DNA from: Acanthosepion lycidas | Lineage: Eukaryota > Mollusca > Cephalopoda > Sepiida > Sepiidae | NCBI GenBank assembly: GCA_963932145.1 | Contig: OZ010593.1 | Coordinates: 37,202,911-37,266,910 of the forward strand | DNA length: 64,000 nucleotides | Direction: 5' to 3' | Part shown: positions 55,295 through 64,000 of the stretch, one piece after another | Position numbering within the stretch: the stretch's first letter is position 1 | How the letters are laid out: each line of letters begins with the position of its first letter | Position numbers and translations under genes: made by a program | The notes under the pieces: generated by a model | The model's database searches: none | Seen by the model: only the letters and a program-made list of their open reading frames with translations | Told to the model about the DNA's origin: nothing

Positions 55295-55394
55295 TTAGGT
55301 TGGTGCAAAAATAATGACGTAATAATGTCGTTTTTTGACGTATTTTTACGTCAAAAAACGACATTATTACGTCATTACTTTTTCACCAACCTAA
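55295..55394. mobile_element. 100-bp palindromic mariner MITE (family B, complete)
   Basis: Starts TTAGGTTGGTGCAAAAATAA and ends TTTCACCAACCTAA, TA at 55293-55294 and 55395-55396. The arms share the ends of family A but carry an additional ATGACGTAATAATGTCG block and an ACGT-closed loop. Confidence 0.95.
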
Positions 55395-55396
55395 TA

Positions 55397-55754
55397 TTTT
55401 TATTGCTATGTATTATTTTTATTGCTATCTTTTTATTTTATCACTGCCTATTATTTTATTAATTTTATTAATATTATTGATTTCTTTATTGATTTTCGTA
55501 TAAAAAAATAAAGTTATCTCCTTTGATCTCCAGACGTTTTTTTTTTAATAACAACAGCGTCCATTTTAAATTAAAATTTATAATTCTCATTTTCAGTCTC
55601 ACATTCAATTTTAAATGTTAATCTAGGCCTAAATTCAAATCCAAAATTAAACTACAATTCAATTAAATACTTAACAACAATAATAATCTACCGTAACATT
55701 AAAATATTTCGCGATGACCAGAAATATTAAACAAGAAGTGTAAACACAAAATTG
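55397..55754. other. Unassigned sequence
   Basis: Nothing recognised. Confidence 0.5.
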
Positions 55755-55792
55755 GCACCGGAGGATTGCAGACATGAATCTTCGAGATGTGC
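55755..55792 (+). ncRNA. Hammerhead-like motif, copy 2 (degraded)
   Basis: GCAC, CGGAGGA (core changed), TTGCAG, ACATGAATC, TTCGAGAT and GTGC. It aligns with 52414-52456 and shares the ATTATGTATAT tail. Core changes make self-cleavage unlikely. Confidence 0.35.
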
Positions 55793-55879
55793 AATCAATG
55801 TAGGGCATTATGTATATTTTAAAATATTAAATAGCTCTGTTATTTAACTTTTAGCACTATTTTTCTTACACTTTAGGCT

Positions 55880-55883
<4 letters not shown>

Positions 55884-55947
<64 letters not shown>
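55884..55947. repeat. (TA)n microsatellite
   Basis: About 32 TA units. Confidence 0.98.
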
Positions 55948-55952
<5 letters not shown>

Positions 55953-56219
55953 CCATATGTGTGTCTGGGTATATATGTACATGCATGAGTGTACCAATGA
56001 AGATACATGCGTGCTTACCTAGCCATATGTTTATGCATCTGCCTATGTATATACTTGTATCTATATCGATATATGTGTATGAAACTAAGAAGAAGGAATT
56101 TTCGTCATACCACATAATTTCATACTGGCGTTTTTTCCACCAATTGTTGTGCCTATCATTTGTTTATGTGTGTTGTCTACGGACATTTATTTAGAATCGA
56201 TAAATAGCAATCAGGTAGA

Positions 56220-56364
56220 ATAAAAAACGAGAAATGAAACTGGGAGGGCGTAATGAGATAAATCCGAGAGGAAGTTGGTGAGGCACAATAAGAAGGAAGA
56301 CATAGAGGAATTAAGAAAAGAAGGAAGTAATCAGAACAAGAATTCAAGAATTACAAGAAAGATA

Positions 56365-56426
<62 letters not shown>

Positions 56427-56960
56427 GGAAGGAAGGGTGATTAAAATGAAAGATGACTAACGCAAAGATTGGATAGAAGAATGGATGGATGAATAAAATT
56501 AAGAAAAAGAAAAGGAAAACAATGAATAAAGAAAATGAATGAAAGAATTAAGGAAAGAGAAGCACTCCATACAATTAATAAATATAGATTTGTAATTAAG
56601 TGAAATAAAATAAATGTACATATCTGAATAATGCAAACAACAAAACAAAATGAAAAATTGAAGTACGCGAAAAAATGATGGATAAATGAATTTTTCAATA
56701 TAGAAGAAATCATAAGAAACTATTTTAGATAACAAAAGAAAGAGTTTTTTAATAAAAAAAAAAAGAAAGAAAGAATGGAATCTTAAAAATCGAAAGAAAA
56801 AATTTTTAAAAACAGAAAAAACTTTCAATGTCGAAAGAAAGAAACTGACAATAATAGAAATAAAATGAAAGGAAAAGAAAAGACTCAAAATGGAAATAAT
56901 GTTTAAAGAAATCGAAGCACTGAAGGAAAATTAAATAAACAGAAAAGGATCACAAATAAT
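56220..56960. repeat. A/G-biased region with internal (TA)n
   Basis: The plus strand is purine-rich (GAAAGAAAG, GGAAGGAAGG). A TA run at 56367-56422 interrupts it. Minus-strand Phe/Leu/Ser frames (up to 129 codons) result from composition. Confidence 0.8.
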
Positions 56961-57443
56961 TCAAACAATAAATAACATCATCCAAGCGAAACTAGAAAAC
57001 GGCCGACCTTATTTTAGCGGCTTAACGTGCCATGGAAAATTCCGCGAATTTTTCTTTATAGAGCAGTCTTTTGTTTGCGACATCCGAAATACAAACGTAC
57101 AAATCCATTTTACTCGATATTTTTTTATTAAAAATATATTTCCATCTTGTGTTTTGCTTCATTGCTGGCCTGTAATGTTACTATGCGTAAGATACAAAGA
57201 CTGAAGTCGACAAGAAGAACAAAATAGAGGCTGAACCAAAGCCAGAAACAAGTTAGCAGCTTGTTAAGCTGTATGAAACGAAATTCCATGACAAGTATCT
57301 AATTTGTGTCTCTAGATTGTGTCCAAATCTCTACTTACCTTCAGTGGACATGAACTGTACAGTGCTTCATAAAATTACATTGACGTTATCGTTTTTAACG
57401 ATGAACGAAATTCCATTTTAGTGATAAACAACAACAGCAACAC

Positions 57444-57494
<51 letters not shown>

Positions 57495-58239
57495 CGCTAT
57501 GAAGAAGTCTCCCACAGACATATTTGGACATTAAGCACAAAATATGGGACACTGAGGAAACAACGAAATGTTATGACACTGGGGTCCTATCAATGATAAT
57601 TTCCAGAAAGTAGATGTCGTTCATTTGAGCCTTGAATGAAATTGAATGAGAATTAAGATTTGAATAAATATGGCGACTATGCTTGTGGACGAAAAATATA
57701 ACAAATATAAAGTTGACTGTAAGTGTGAATGCGCAATTGTTCTCGGCTCGACCACTTTCTAAAAACTGACCAAATGACCAACTAACGGATTAAATCCGTG
57801 GTGATCCGATAAATGAGCAACATCCCCGTTAATAGGCTTTTTGAAACTTTTAGATGGGTGGATGGTGTCTGAGACGGATTCCAGTTGTTTTAGTTGCATT
57901 CACTTCCGCGCAAATGCCATTACAAAACGCAGGAATCCATATCTTCCGCCCAGTTATGGGTTAAATAAAATATTTTAAAAAAAAGGTTTTTAATGCAATA
58001 TTTATTCGTAAATATGAGAAATTATTTCTACAAACCAAAATATGTTTCAGTTTCTAATAACTATCAAAGGATTGATAAGCTGTAAAACACAAAACAATCA
58101 AGTAAAATCTTGAGACTGTTTCAAAATTTCTTAAATAAATCCAAAGAACTGAAACCATTTCTACAAACACAATGTTTAAATTAACCAGAATCTTGGACGA
58201 TATAATAGACTTGGTGCAAATCCGCCCCTTTTACGATGT
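56961..58239. other. Unassigned sequence with (AAT)n
   Basis: An (AAT)n run of about 15 units lies at 57447-57492. No gene or element recognised. Confidence 0.55.
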
Positions 58240-58640
58240 ATTTTTTTTTTTTTTTGCATTTACTGTTTTAATTTATTAAATATATATTCTTTTTATTTAT
58301 ATTTGTTATAGAAAATCCACTTCGAGTGGATAAATCTTATTCTCCACATTTTCCATTCTTTGTTTTGTATTTGTTTCCATTTCGCTTTTTCTTTTATGAA
58401 ACCATTATTGTCTTTCTTTTTCACTTCATTATGCATACCATTTCTATTTTCTTCTGCATTTGTCTTTTCCAGCATCTTTGCTTTTACTTTTACTTTCTCC
58501 TTCTTTTTATGTACTTTTTCACCTTTACTTGATCAATAGTCAATCTTTGTTTTCTAAATTTATTTTAACATTTTTATCTTCTCGCTTCTTTTTACACCAT
58601 CATTCCTATTTTCCCGCCTTCCTAAAGTTTTTGCCCGTTT
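58240..58640. repeat. T/C-biased region
   Basis: T-rich with C. The frames here are compositional. Confidence 0.7.
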
Positions 58641-59229
58641 TTCTTCCGAGGACACTTTAAATGCTTCTACTTATAAGTGGGTGTTAACTTCAGTAAAGGC
58701 GGGAGATATTCTGGTGATTTCTTTGCAATTAAACTCTTTGATTGACAAGACTAAATTATTTCTTCAAGAACCCAAAAATAAAAAAGCCAAAAGGCGATTA
58801 AAATAACACGTAGAAGACGAGCTGAAACATGGCCGACAGTTAATTTGCAGAAAAAAAAATTGTTCATGTTTAATATTACAAATTTTGAATTTGTTTACTC
58901 CAAGTTAACGGAAGACGAAAATAATAAAAAAATTGGTTTGGAGTTAGATTTAGTACTGCTCCTGCCATTTCGAAACTAAAAAGATAAAAGAAAAATGTTT
59001 GCTAAAATGCCAGGGCTCATGTTTTGATATTCAAATTTTTGTCGTTTATATCTTGGGTTAGTGTTTTGTGCACCTTTCTTTGGCAGCGATACGAGACCCT
59101 TTGTTGCCCAATTTGTCAGAAAAGACCTCGTCAGACTTGATAGTGACTCGTAAAATTTTCACAGTAAAAGGATTATAGATTGCATGTAGTTAGAAAATAG
59201 CAATGTCCACGCTTATATCCGCAGATACA
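58641..59229. other. Unassigned sequence
   Basis: Nothing recognised. Confidence 0.5.
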
Positions 59230-59820
59230 ACGTTAATTTTGAAAATTTACTTTTTCCTTTATCTTCGTTCATTCATTCTTTTTTGATGGCGGTAACTTTA
59301 AAGTTTTTAGTTGCCTAAAATATTTATTTCTGAATTTTTATCTTTTATTCGCTTGCTTTTTTTTCCTTTCTTCTATTTTCTTTTTCGCTCCTAATTTCTC
59401 TGAAAATTGTTTTTCTTTCTTTCTATTTTTCATTCTTATTTCCTTTCTTTAAAATATGTTTTCTTTTTTTTATATTTTTCATTTTCTTTTACATTATTTA
59501 TTTTTATTTTTTTCCTCTCTCTTTTTCATTATCCATTTTCCATTTATTTAAATTCTTTGTTTTATTTTCACATTTTTCTTTCTATAATTTTCTTCTTTTT
59601 CTGTTTCTCCATTTTTCTTTTTTCTTCCTTCCATTTGCATCTTTTTTCATTCTTTCTTTATTTTCATTTCTTTTTTTTTTTTTTTTGTTTCTCATTGTTC
59701 AGTTTTCTTTCTTCTCTTTTCTTTCTTTCTACTCTTTTCTCCCGTTTTCTCTTTTTCTTCTCTTTTCGCTCTTACTTCTCTCTTTCTGCTCTCTTCTCTC
59801 TTTTTTCTATCATATAAGAA
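59230..59820. repeat. ~0.6 kb T/C-biased region
   Basis: Nearly pure TTTC/TTCT/TTTTC units. The 136-codon Phe/Ser/Leu frame (59407-59817) is compositional. Confidence 0.88.
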
Positions 59821-60189
59821 AAATGTGATTCATTCTATGAATTATTCAAAAAACAATCTTCAAATTTCGACTTCTGATTACTGTGTTTCGATTTCTCTAT
59901 TCAAAATTTAATAGCGCTAGGCTTTCATATATAACTTACTTCGTTACTTTTAGCTAGATCTATAAATGCTGGTCGAAGGCAGTTCAGCGGATGGAAGCTG
60001 GAAAAAAGCGAAGAAGAGGAGAACATAAAAGTCCGTTGACGTTACATCGAGGGAAACATTGAAAATTAGGCATGGCGTAAAATTAAAAATTTTTATAGCG
60101 ATAAAAGGAAAAGGTAGATTACACAGTAGAAAATATTTGTGCATTCTCATTATTTGTTCTCATATAAATAGTGCCCAAAATATTTGCAA
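59821..60189. other. Unassigned sequence
   Basis: Nothing recognised. Confidence 0.45.
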
Positions 60190-60700
60190 ATCCATGACCT
60201 TTTCACTTCTGTGGGAATATCCACTGACTGGTTGACCTCCACCAACGCCTATCTCTGGCCATTCTTAGTATCGAGATACTGGGTCATATCGTCGTGATTG
60301 TTGACTTGGGACGTCTCACGATGCTATAAACTTTCTCAGCCAAGTAGAATACTTCATTTGACCTCCGGAAGTAGGGCGCCATCTCTTGCAATCTTAATAA
60401 ATCTTACTCGATGATCCTTGCATCTACAATAATTGTTCATAGTTTGGCGTTGCTATTAAACATGACATTGATTTTCTCAAGATATATGTTAAGGTCTACT
60501 CGTTGGCTCAGTGTGGATAGCAATTAGTATCACAGGCATTTCCTGTGGTGTATAGGTTATTAGTATGATGTCATCTGCGAAGTCAAGGTGGCAGAATAGA
60601 TCCTATCCTTGCTCTCCCAGTTGATTTTGTTGCGAATGCACCACTATTCACCCCACTGGAGAACAAAGGAATGGATTCGGCTTACATCATACTACTAAAG
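60190..60700 (-). pseudogene. RTE-like LINE reverse transcriptase fragment with FADD motif (relic E)
   Basis: On the minus strand: KINWESKDRIYS (60636-60601), then in a shifted frame CHLDFADDIILIT (60594-60556), YTPQEMPVILI and further shifted pieces such as NYEQLL. FADD is the catalytic motif C of LINE reverse transcriptases; W-E-x-K-G-I before it and IILIT after it favour the RTE group. Stops and frame changes follow within 60 bp. Endonuclease and upstream RT motifs are not recognised. Confidence 0.6.
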
Positions 60701-61389
60701 GATCTTTAAAATGAAGCTACATCCACACTCAGATTACACCAAAATGGCGACAAGACAAATTAGAAAAAGGAGCAAGGCAAGATGACAACATTTCCCAGAG
60801 AATTTTTACATTTTGTTTACAAGACGCCATAATCAAAGTAAAATATTTAAGTAAAAAAAACAACAAAAAAACAACAACAAAAAAAAAAAACAATGACGAG
60901 ACAGGAGTTAATAAAGTGGATGAAAAGATACAGGCAAAAAGTGGAAGACGAGCAGAGACTCAAGATAAAAGCTATTATTGGTTGCCAATCTCCGTTTAAT
61001 TTTCACAGGTCTAGCAAGTTGTCATGAAATCATTAATAATCCGTCTCTGTTTTCTTGACCAAACCATTTCTCAATCAATTCTCCAGCATTTCTTGAATTT
61101 TGCCAGTGATATAGTCATTATTTAGTTATCCATACAGATTGGTATCTTCATCTTTGCTGGTTGTGCATCAGTATTATAATCGATGCACACCCAGGCTTTC
61201 CGATATTACATCAAGTAATTTTGAATAATTGATCTAAATACGTCCTATTTCCTCAATCCAGTTTAAAAAATCCCAAAACGATTTGTAGCAAGAGTAACAA
61301 ACGAAATTTATGGAAAACTTTCAACTTCTTTCTCACTCCCTTTCTTTTTGCTTAATCTATTCTCTCTGTCTCTCAATACTTTTTTCGTC
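60701..61389. other. Unassigned sequence
   Basis: An A-rich AACAACAAAAAAACAACAAC run at 60856-60892. Nothing else recognised. Confidence 0.5.
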
Positions 61390-61560
61390 TTCAGATTGAG
61401 GAATCGAAGAGCCGAGTTCGAATTCCAGTCAAGTCCATTACATTCACTTACGTGCTAATACCCTTGGGAAAAGGTATGAATCCTCTTCTTCTCCCTCCAG
61501 CTATGGGTAAATAGCAGGACAGGTCGGATTCTATAGCCTTAGATAGCAAATAGTGTGCCC
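61390..61560 (+). repeat. tRNA-derived SINE, best-preserved body
   Basis: GATTGAGGAATCGAAGAGCC, GAGTTCGAATTCCAGTC (B box), CATTACATTCACTTACGTGC, TAATACCCTTGGGAAAAGG, CTATGGGTAAATAGCAGG, ACAGGTCGGATTCTATAGCC. Only the first part of the head is missing. It serves as the reference for the other copies in the window. Confidence 0.85.
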
Positions 61561-62009
61561 CAGAAAAAAAATGGCAATCTACTGCGGGAAAAAATCTACC
61601 CCCTCACGCATGACACATAACTGACTGACTCCTTTTCCAATTGTTGTTTTCACTTTCGGGGAATGACTGCTAAAATTCTACCGTCCCCCAAAAACAGAGA
61701 GACATCATACAGATGCATGCTGGGATGTCGTCCTAACCAATAAAAATGGATAATTCTTAGTCTTACACTTAGATATTTGTCTTTTTGAATTCAAAAGGCT
61801 ATAACCACCTGACTGCATCCCTTTTGCGTGGAACAATTTTATTTTGTTATTATGTTCATGTTGCTTTGTTTTACATTACATGACTTTATTTTGAATCGTA
61901 ATATTTTGTCCTCTTCATCTCCTTCGTCTTATTGAGAATTTTTTTCATTTTTCGCTGACTTTTTTCGCTATTTGTGTATCTCTTTCTCTATACTTATTGC
62001 ACTTTTTAT
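61561..62009. other. Unassigned sequence
   Basis: Nothing recognised. Confidence 0.45.
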
Positions 62010-62012
62010 ATT

Positions 62013-62105
<93 letters not shown>
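62010..62105. repeat. (CT)n-(TA)n compound microsatellite
   Basis: CT units to 62046, then about 29 TA units. Confidence 0.97.
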
Positions 62106-62110
<5 letters not shown>

Positions 62111-62222
62111 AAGGTATACTATATTTACGAGGTAAATGCTCAATATCAAAGATAGAGCATATGTAAATATAAACTGAAATCAAAACCAAGAGGCGAATGT
62201 TTGTTTCATGCTAAGCGCAATC

Positions 62223-62252
62223 GTCGAGCTATATACATTGCTTTTGCTCGAC
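62223..62252. repeat. Small hairpin GTCGAGC...GCTCGAC
   Basis: Perfect 7-bp arms around a 16-base spacer. The preceding GTTTCATGCTAAGCGCAATCG resembles GTTTCATGCAAGGCGCAGTCG at 2009-2029. Confidence 0.6.
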
Positions 62253-62709
62253 TATTTATATATACTGGTAAATAATGCATTGTGTGTAAACTATTGTATT
62301 ATCCTAACGGTTCTTTTGGTGAGCAATAACGGTTACGTTTTGAATTATTTTAAGGACTTTTGAATGGGAATAATTGTGGGTCCTGGTGCAATTTTTGGCT
62401 ATTTATAATGTTGTTTGTTAATTTTTTTTAAATTTATTATTGATAATTTTATTGTTAGTTTTTATTATTACGTTTACCTGTGTTTATATGTGCGTTCATG
62501 GTTTGGTAATTTGGTTATTATTTGCTTAGTTCATTTATTTAGATTAATTTATTTGACTTTTGTTTATTTTATTTTATTTAGTTTTGTTTATTCTTGTTCG
62601 TTTTCAGTTTTTGGTTTTAAGTAACGTAGTAAAAATTTGTTTTCGTGTCTGCTATTTGAGATGTGTTCTGATCTTTCATTTAGTAGTTTTCTGTGGGTCT
62701 TGGATGACC
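62253..62709. other. Unassigned T-rich sequence
   Basis: Phe/Val/Tyr-rich frames are compositional. Nothing recognised. Confidence 0.5.
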
Positions 62710-62726
62710 ATATATATATATATATA

Positions 62727-62787
<61 letters not shown>
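62710..62787. repeat. (TA)n with a central TGTGTG
   Basis: Two TA runs separated by TGTGTG at 62731-62736. Confidence 0.97.
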
Positions 62788-62789
<2 letters not shown>

Positions 62790-63294
62790 TTGTTTTTAAT
62801 GGTACTTTGTTTGTAATCCTTGTCGTTCCTTTCTCTTTTTTTTTTTCATCGTTCTTCTTTCATATTCTCATCTCGCATAAGTCAACAAGATTAAAAAGGA
62901 AAGAAAAAGTAAGCGATAACGAAAGCAGCAAAGTTCTCGGCCCGTCAATTCCATTCGTGCTAGTTTCCAAGAACTGAAGTTATCGCAAGACCTACTTGGC
63001 TTGCAGGAATGTCCAAGTTCACCTAGTTCACAAGAATTCACGTCCGTTTCCGAATCGGTCTTTTAATTTCTTTTTCTCTCCAAGACAACTCCACCGTCTC
63101 TCCGCGCCACCCCGAATCGTGCCAACAAAGTATGCCAAACGGGACATACAAATATTGGCACGTACTATTCAAAGGGTAATCAACATCAATTGGCTTTTCT
63201 GATCATCCAGCTTCACTGTCAAAACCAATCACATCCTCGAACAGATCAACTTCATCATTGTTGTTAAGGAACGTCATCGATATTTTGATTATTA
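62788..63294. other. Unassigned, less AT-rich sequence
   Basis: A 68-codon plus-strand frame at 62996-63202 is rich in Arg/Pro/Asn without known motifs. It could be an unrecognised exon or chance. Confidence 0.35.
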
Positions 63295-63420
63295 TTAAAG
63301 CAAAGTGGTTAGTGACCTGGAAATCGGGTTCAGCGAACCGAGTTCAAATTCCGAATGAGAAGGCTTGCTACCAAGAATTAAAACTTCTTTTCTGTACGAG
63401 TGCCAGGCATTTTAACTAGA
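63295..63420 (+). repeat. SINE-like tRNA-related sequence
   Basis: AAAGTGGTTAGTGACCTGG followed by CGAACCGAGTTCAAATTCCG (B box) has the A-B spacing of a tRNA head. The body differs from the other SINEs. Confidence 0.55.
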
Positions 63421-63656
63421 CTCACAGACTTGTCACTTCTATTATAACAATATGGGACACTTAATAACAAAATTGATAAAAACATAAAGTATAAGGAAGT
63501 AAATGATATTGAATAGACTATAAAAAACCCGTCTGTGTTCGACCAAGAAATTTCAATATAAAACAGTTAGCCCTCTTGAATGCGCTGCAGCAACAGCTCA
63601 ACGTAACCACTACAATATCTATCACAAAAAGCAACTACATTCAACTCACAATCTAA

Positions 63657-63933
63657 TGTGGGGCCAAAGTCGGGACAACGGAAGTAAAACACGGAACACG
63701 GATTAGAGGTACGAAAGATATATTAACAAAAAGGTTACAAAGATAGTGTAAGTGTAAGCGGAGCTTACTATGTACTATTGTCCAATATTGGTAGTCGTAC
63801 GCGGCTGATAATACGGTATTAGAATACTCTCTCTCCTCCTCTTCTTCTTCTCTCTAGAGTTTTATGTCCCATACTTTATATAGTCCTGGAAGAGTCCATG
63901 TTGTAGGTATGTTACGGTCTCACAATACCCACA
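63657..63933. mobile_element. Candidate LTR, cut off by the window end
   Basis: Starts TGTGGGGCCAAAGTCGG and ends CACAATACCCACA. The layout resembles the LTR at 23529 (an ACACGGATTAGAGGTACG motif early, AGAGTCCAT near the end). On the right a long T run (minus-strand A run) follows, as beside the 10713 LTR. Flanking bases do not match (TCTAA, TTCCA), as expected if the internal part continues beyond 64000. Confidence 0.45.
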
Positions 63934-64000
63934 TTCCAAGAGTTTTCTTTTTTTTTTTTTTTTTTTGAAAGGAGAAAAAAAACATAAAACTTTTAATGCA

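Noticed and set aside
56441-56888. Minus-strand Phe/Ser/Leu frames of 90 and 129 codons
   Set aside because: Complement of an A/G-rich block; no protein motif.
59407-59817. 136-codon Phe/Ser-rich frame
   Set aside because: Compositional product of TTTC/TTCT repeats.
1-64000. CRISPR array, bacterial operon or prophage
   Set aside because: No regularly spaced repeats with unique spacers and no dense coding; all repeats are eukaryotic simple repeats or transposons.

Overview
This window reads as non-coding DNA from a large, repeat-rich animal genome, most likely a cephalopod mollusc of the octopus type. That assignment is an inference. It rests on three things: more than thirty long (TA)n tracts (33 by manual count), tRNA-derived SINEs, and a mixture of Penelope-like elements, mariner/Tc1 transposons, Gypsy LTR elements and Jockey/RTE-like LINEs. 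I recognise no intact host protein-coding gene, no convincing host exon and no bacterial-type operon. Most short open frames are microsatellite translations (runs of Tyr-Ile, Tyr-Val or Cys-Val) or fragments of dead transposons.

Left part (1-16 kb): (TA)n tracts; an 80-bp palindromic mariner MITE; the first copy of a ~1 kb AT-rich dispersed repeat; a Tc1/mariner transposase relic that appears to have been hit by a solo LTR with AACT target repeats; a Jockey-like LINE 3' fragment; the end of a Gypsy pol gene next to a 908-bp LTR that carries internal ~240-bp tandem repeats; and a 120-nt 5S rRNA-like sequence on the minus strand.

Middle (16-38 kb): a ~0.7 kb alternating TG/TA tract; a Penelope-like retroelement on the minus strand (reverse transcriptase plus GIY-YIG nuclease, broken at the RT active site) with a hammerhead-ribozyme-like motif in its 3' flank; a solo LTR with perfect CTTAA target repeats that contains a nested MITE; a mariner helix-turn-helix relic; an internally deleted LTR retrotransposon with recognisable primer-binding site and gag start; the second copy of the ~1 kb repeat; several SINEs; a LINE fragment; and two more MITEs.

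Right part (38-64 kb): SINEs; a second Jockey-like LINE fragment; two mariner relics (one containing another MITE); ~1.4 kb of strongly pyrimidine-biased sequence; a near-complete hammerhead ribozyme candidate at 52906-52964; a long inverted repeat; another transposase relic; a LINE RT fragment beside a second, different GIY-YIG domain; a 100-bp MITE; a purine-rich block; an RTE-like RT fragment with a FADD motif; and a candidate LTR at the right edge.

The nesting (MITE in LTR, MITE in mariner, LTR in or beside Tc1) gives relative insertion ages. The best candidates for something under-described are the self-cleaving RNA motifs and the MADE1-like hairpin MITEs. All calls come from reading the sequence; no alignment or folding program was run.
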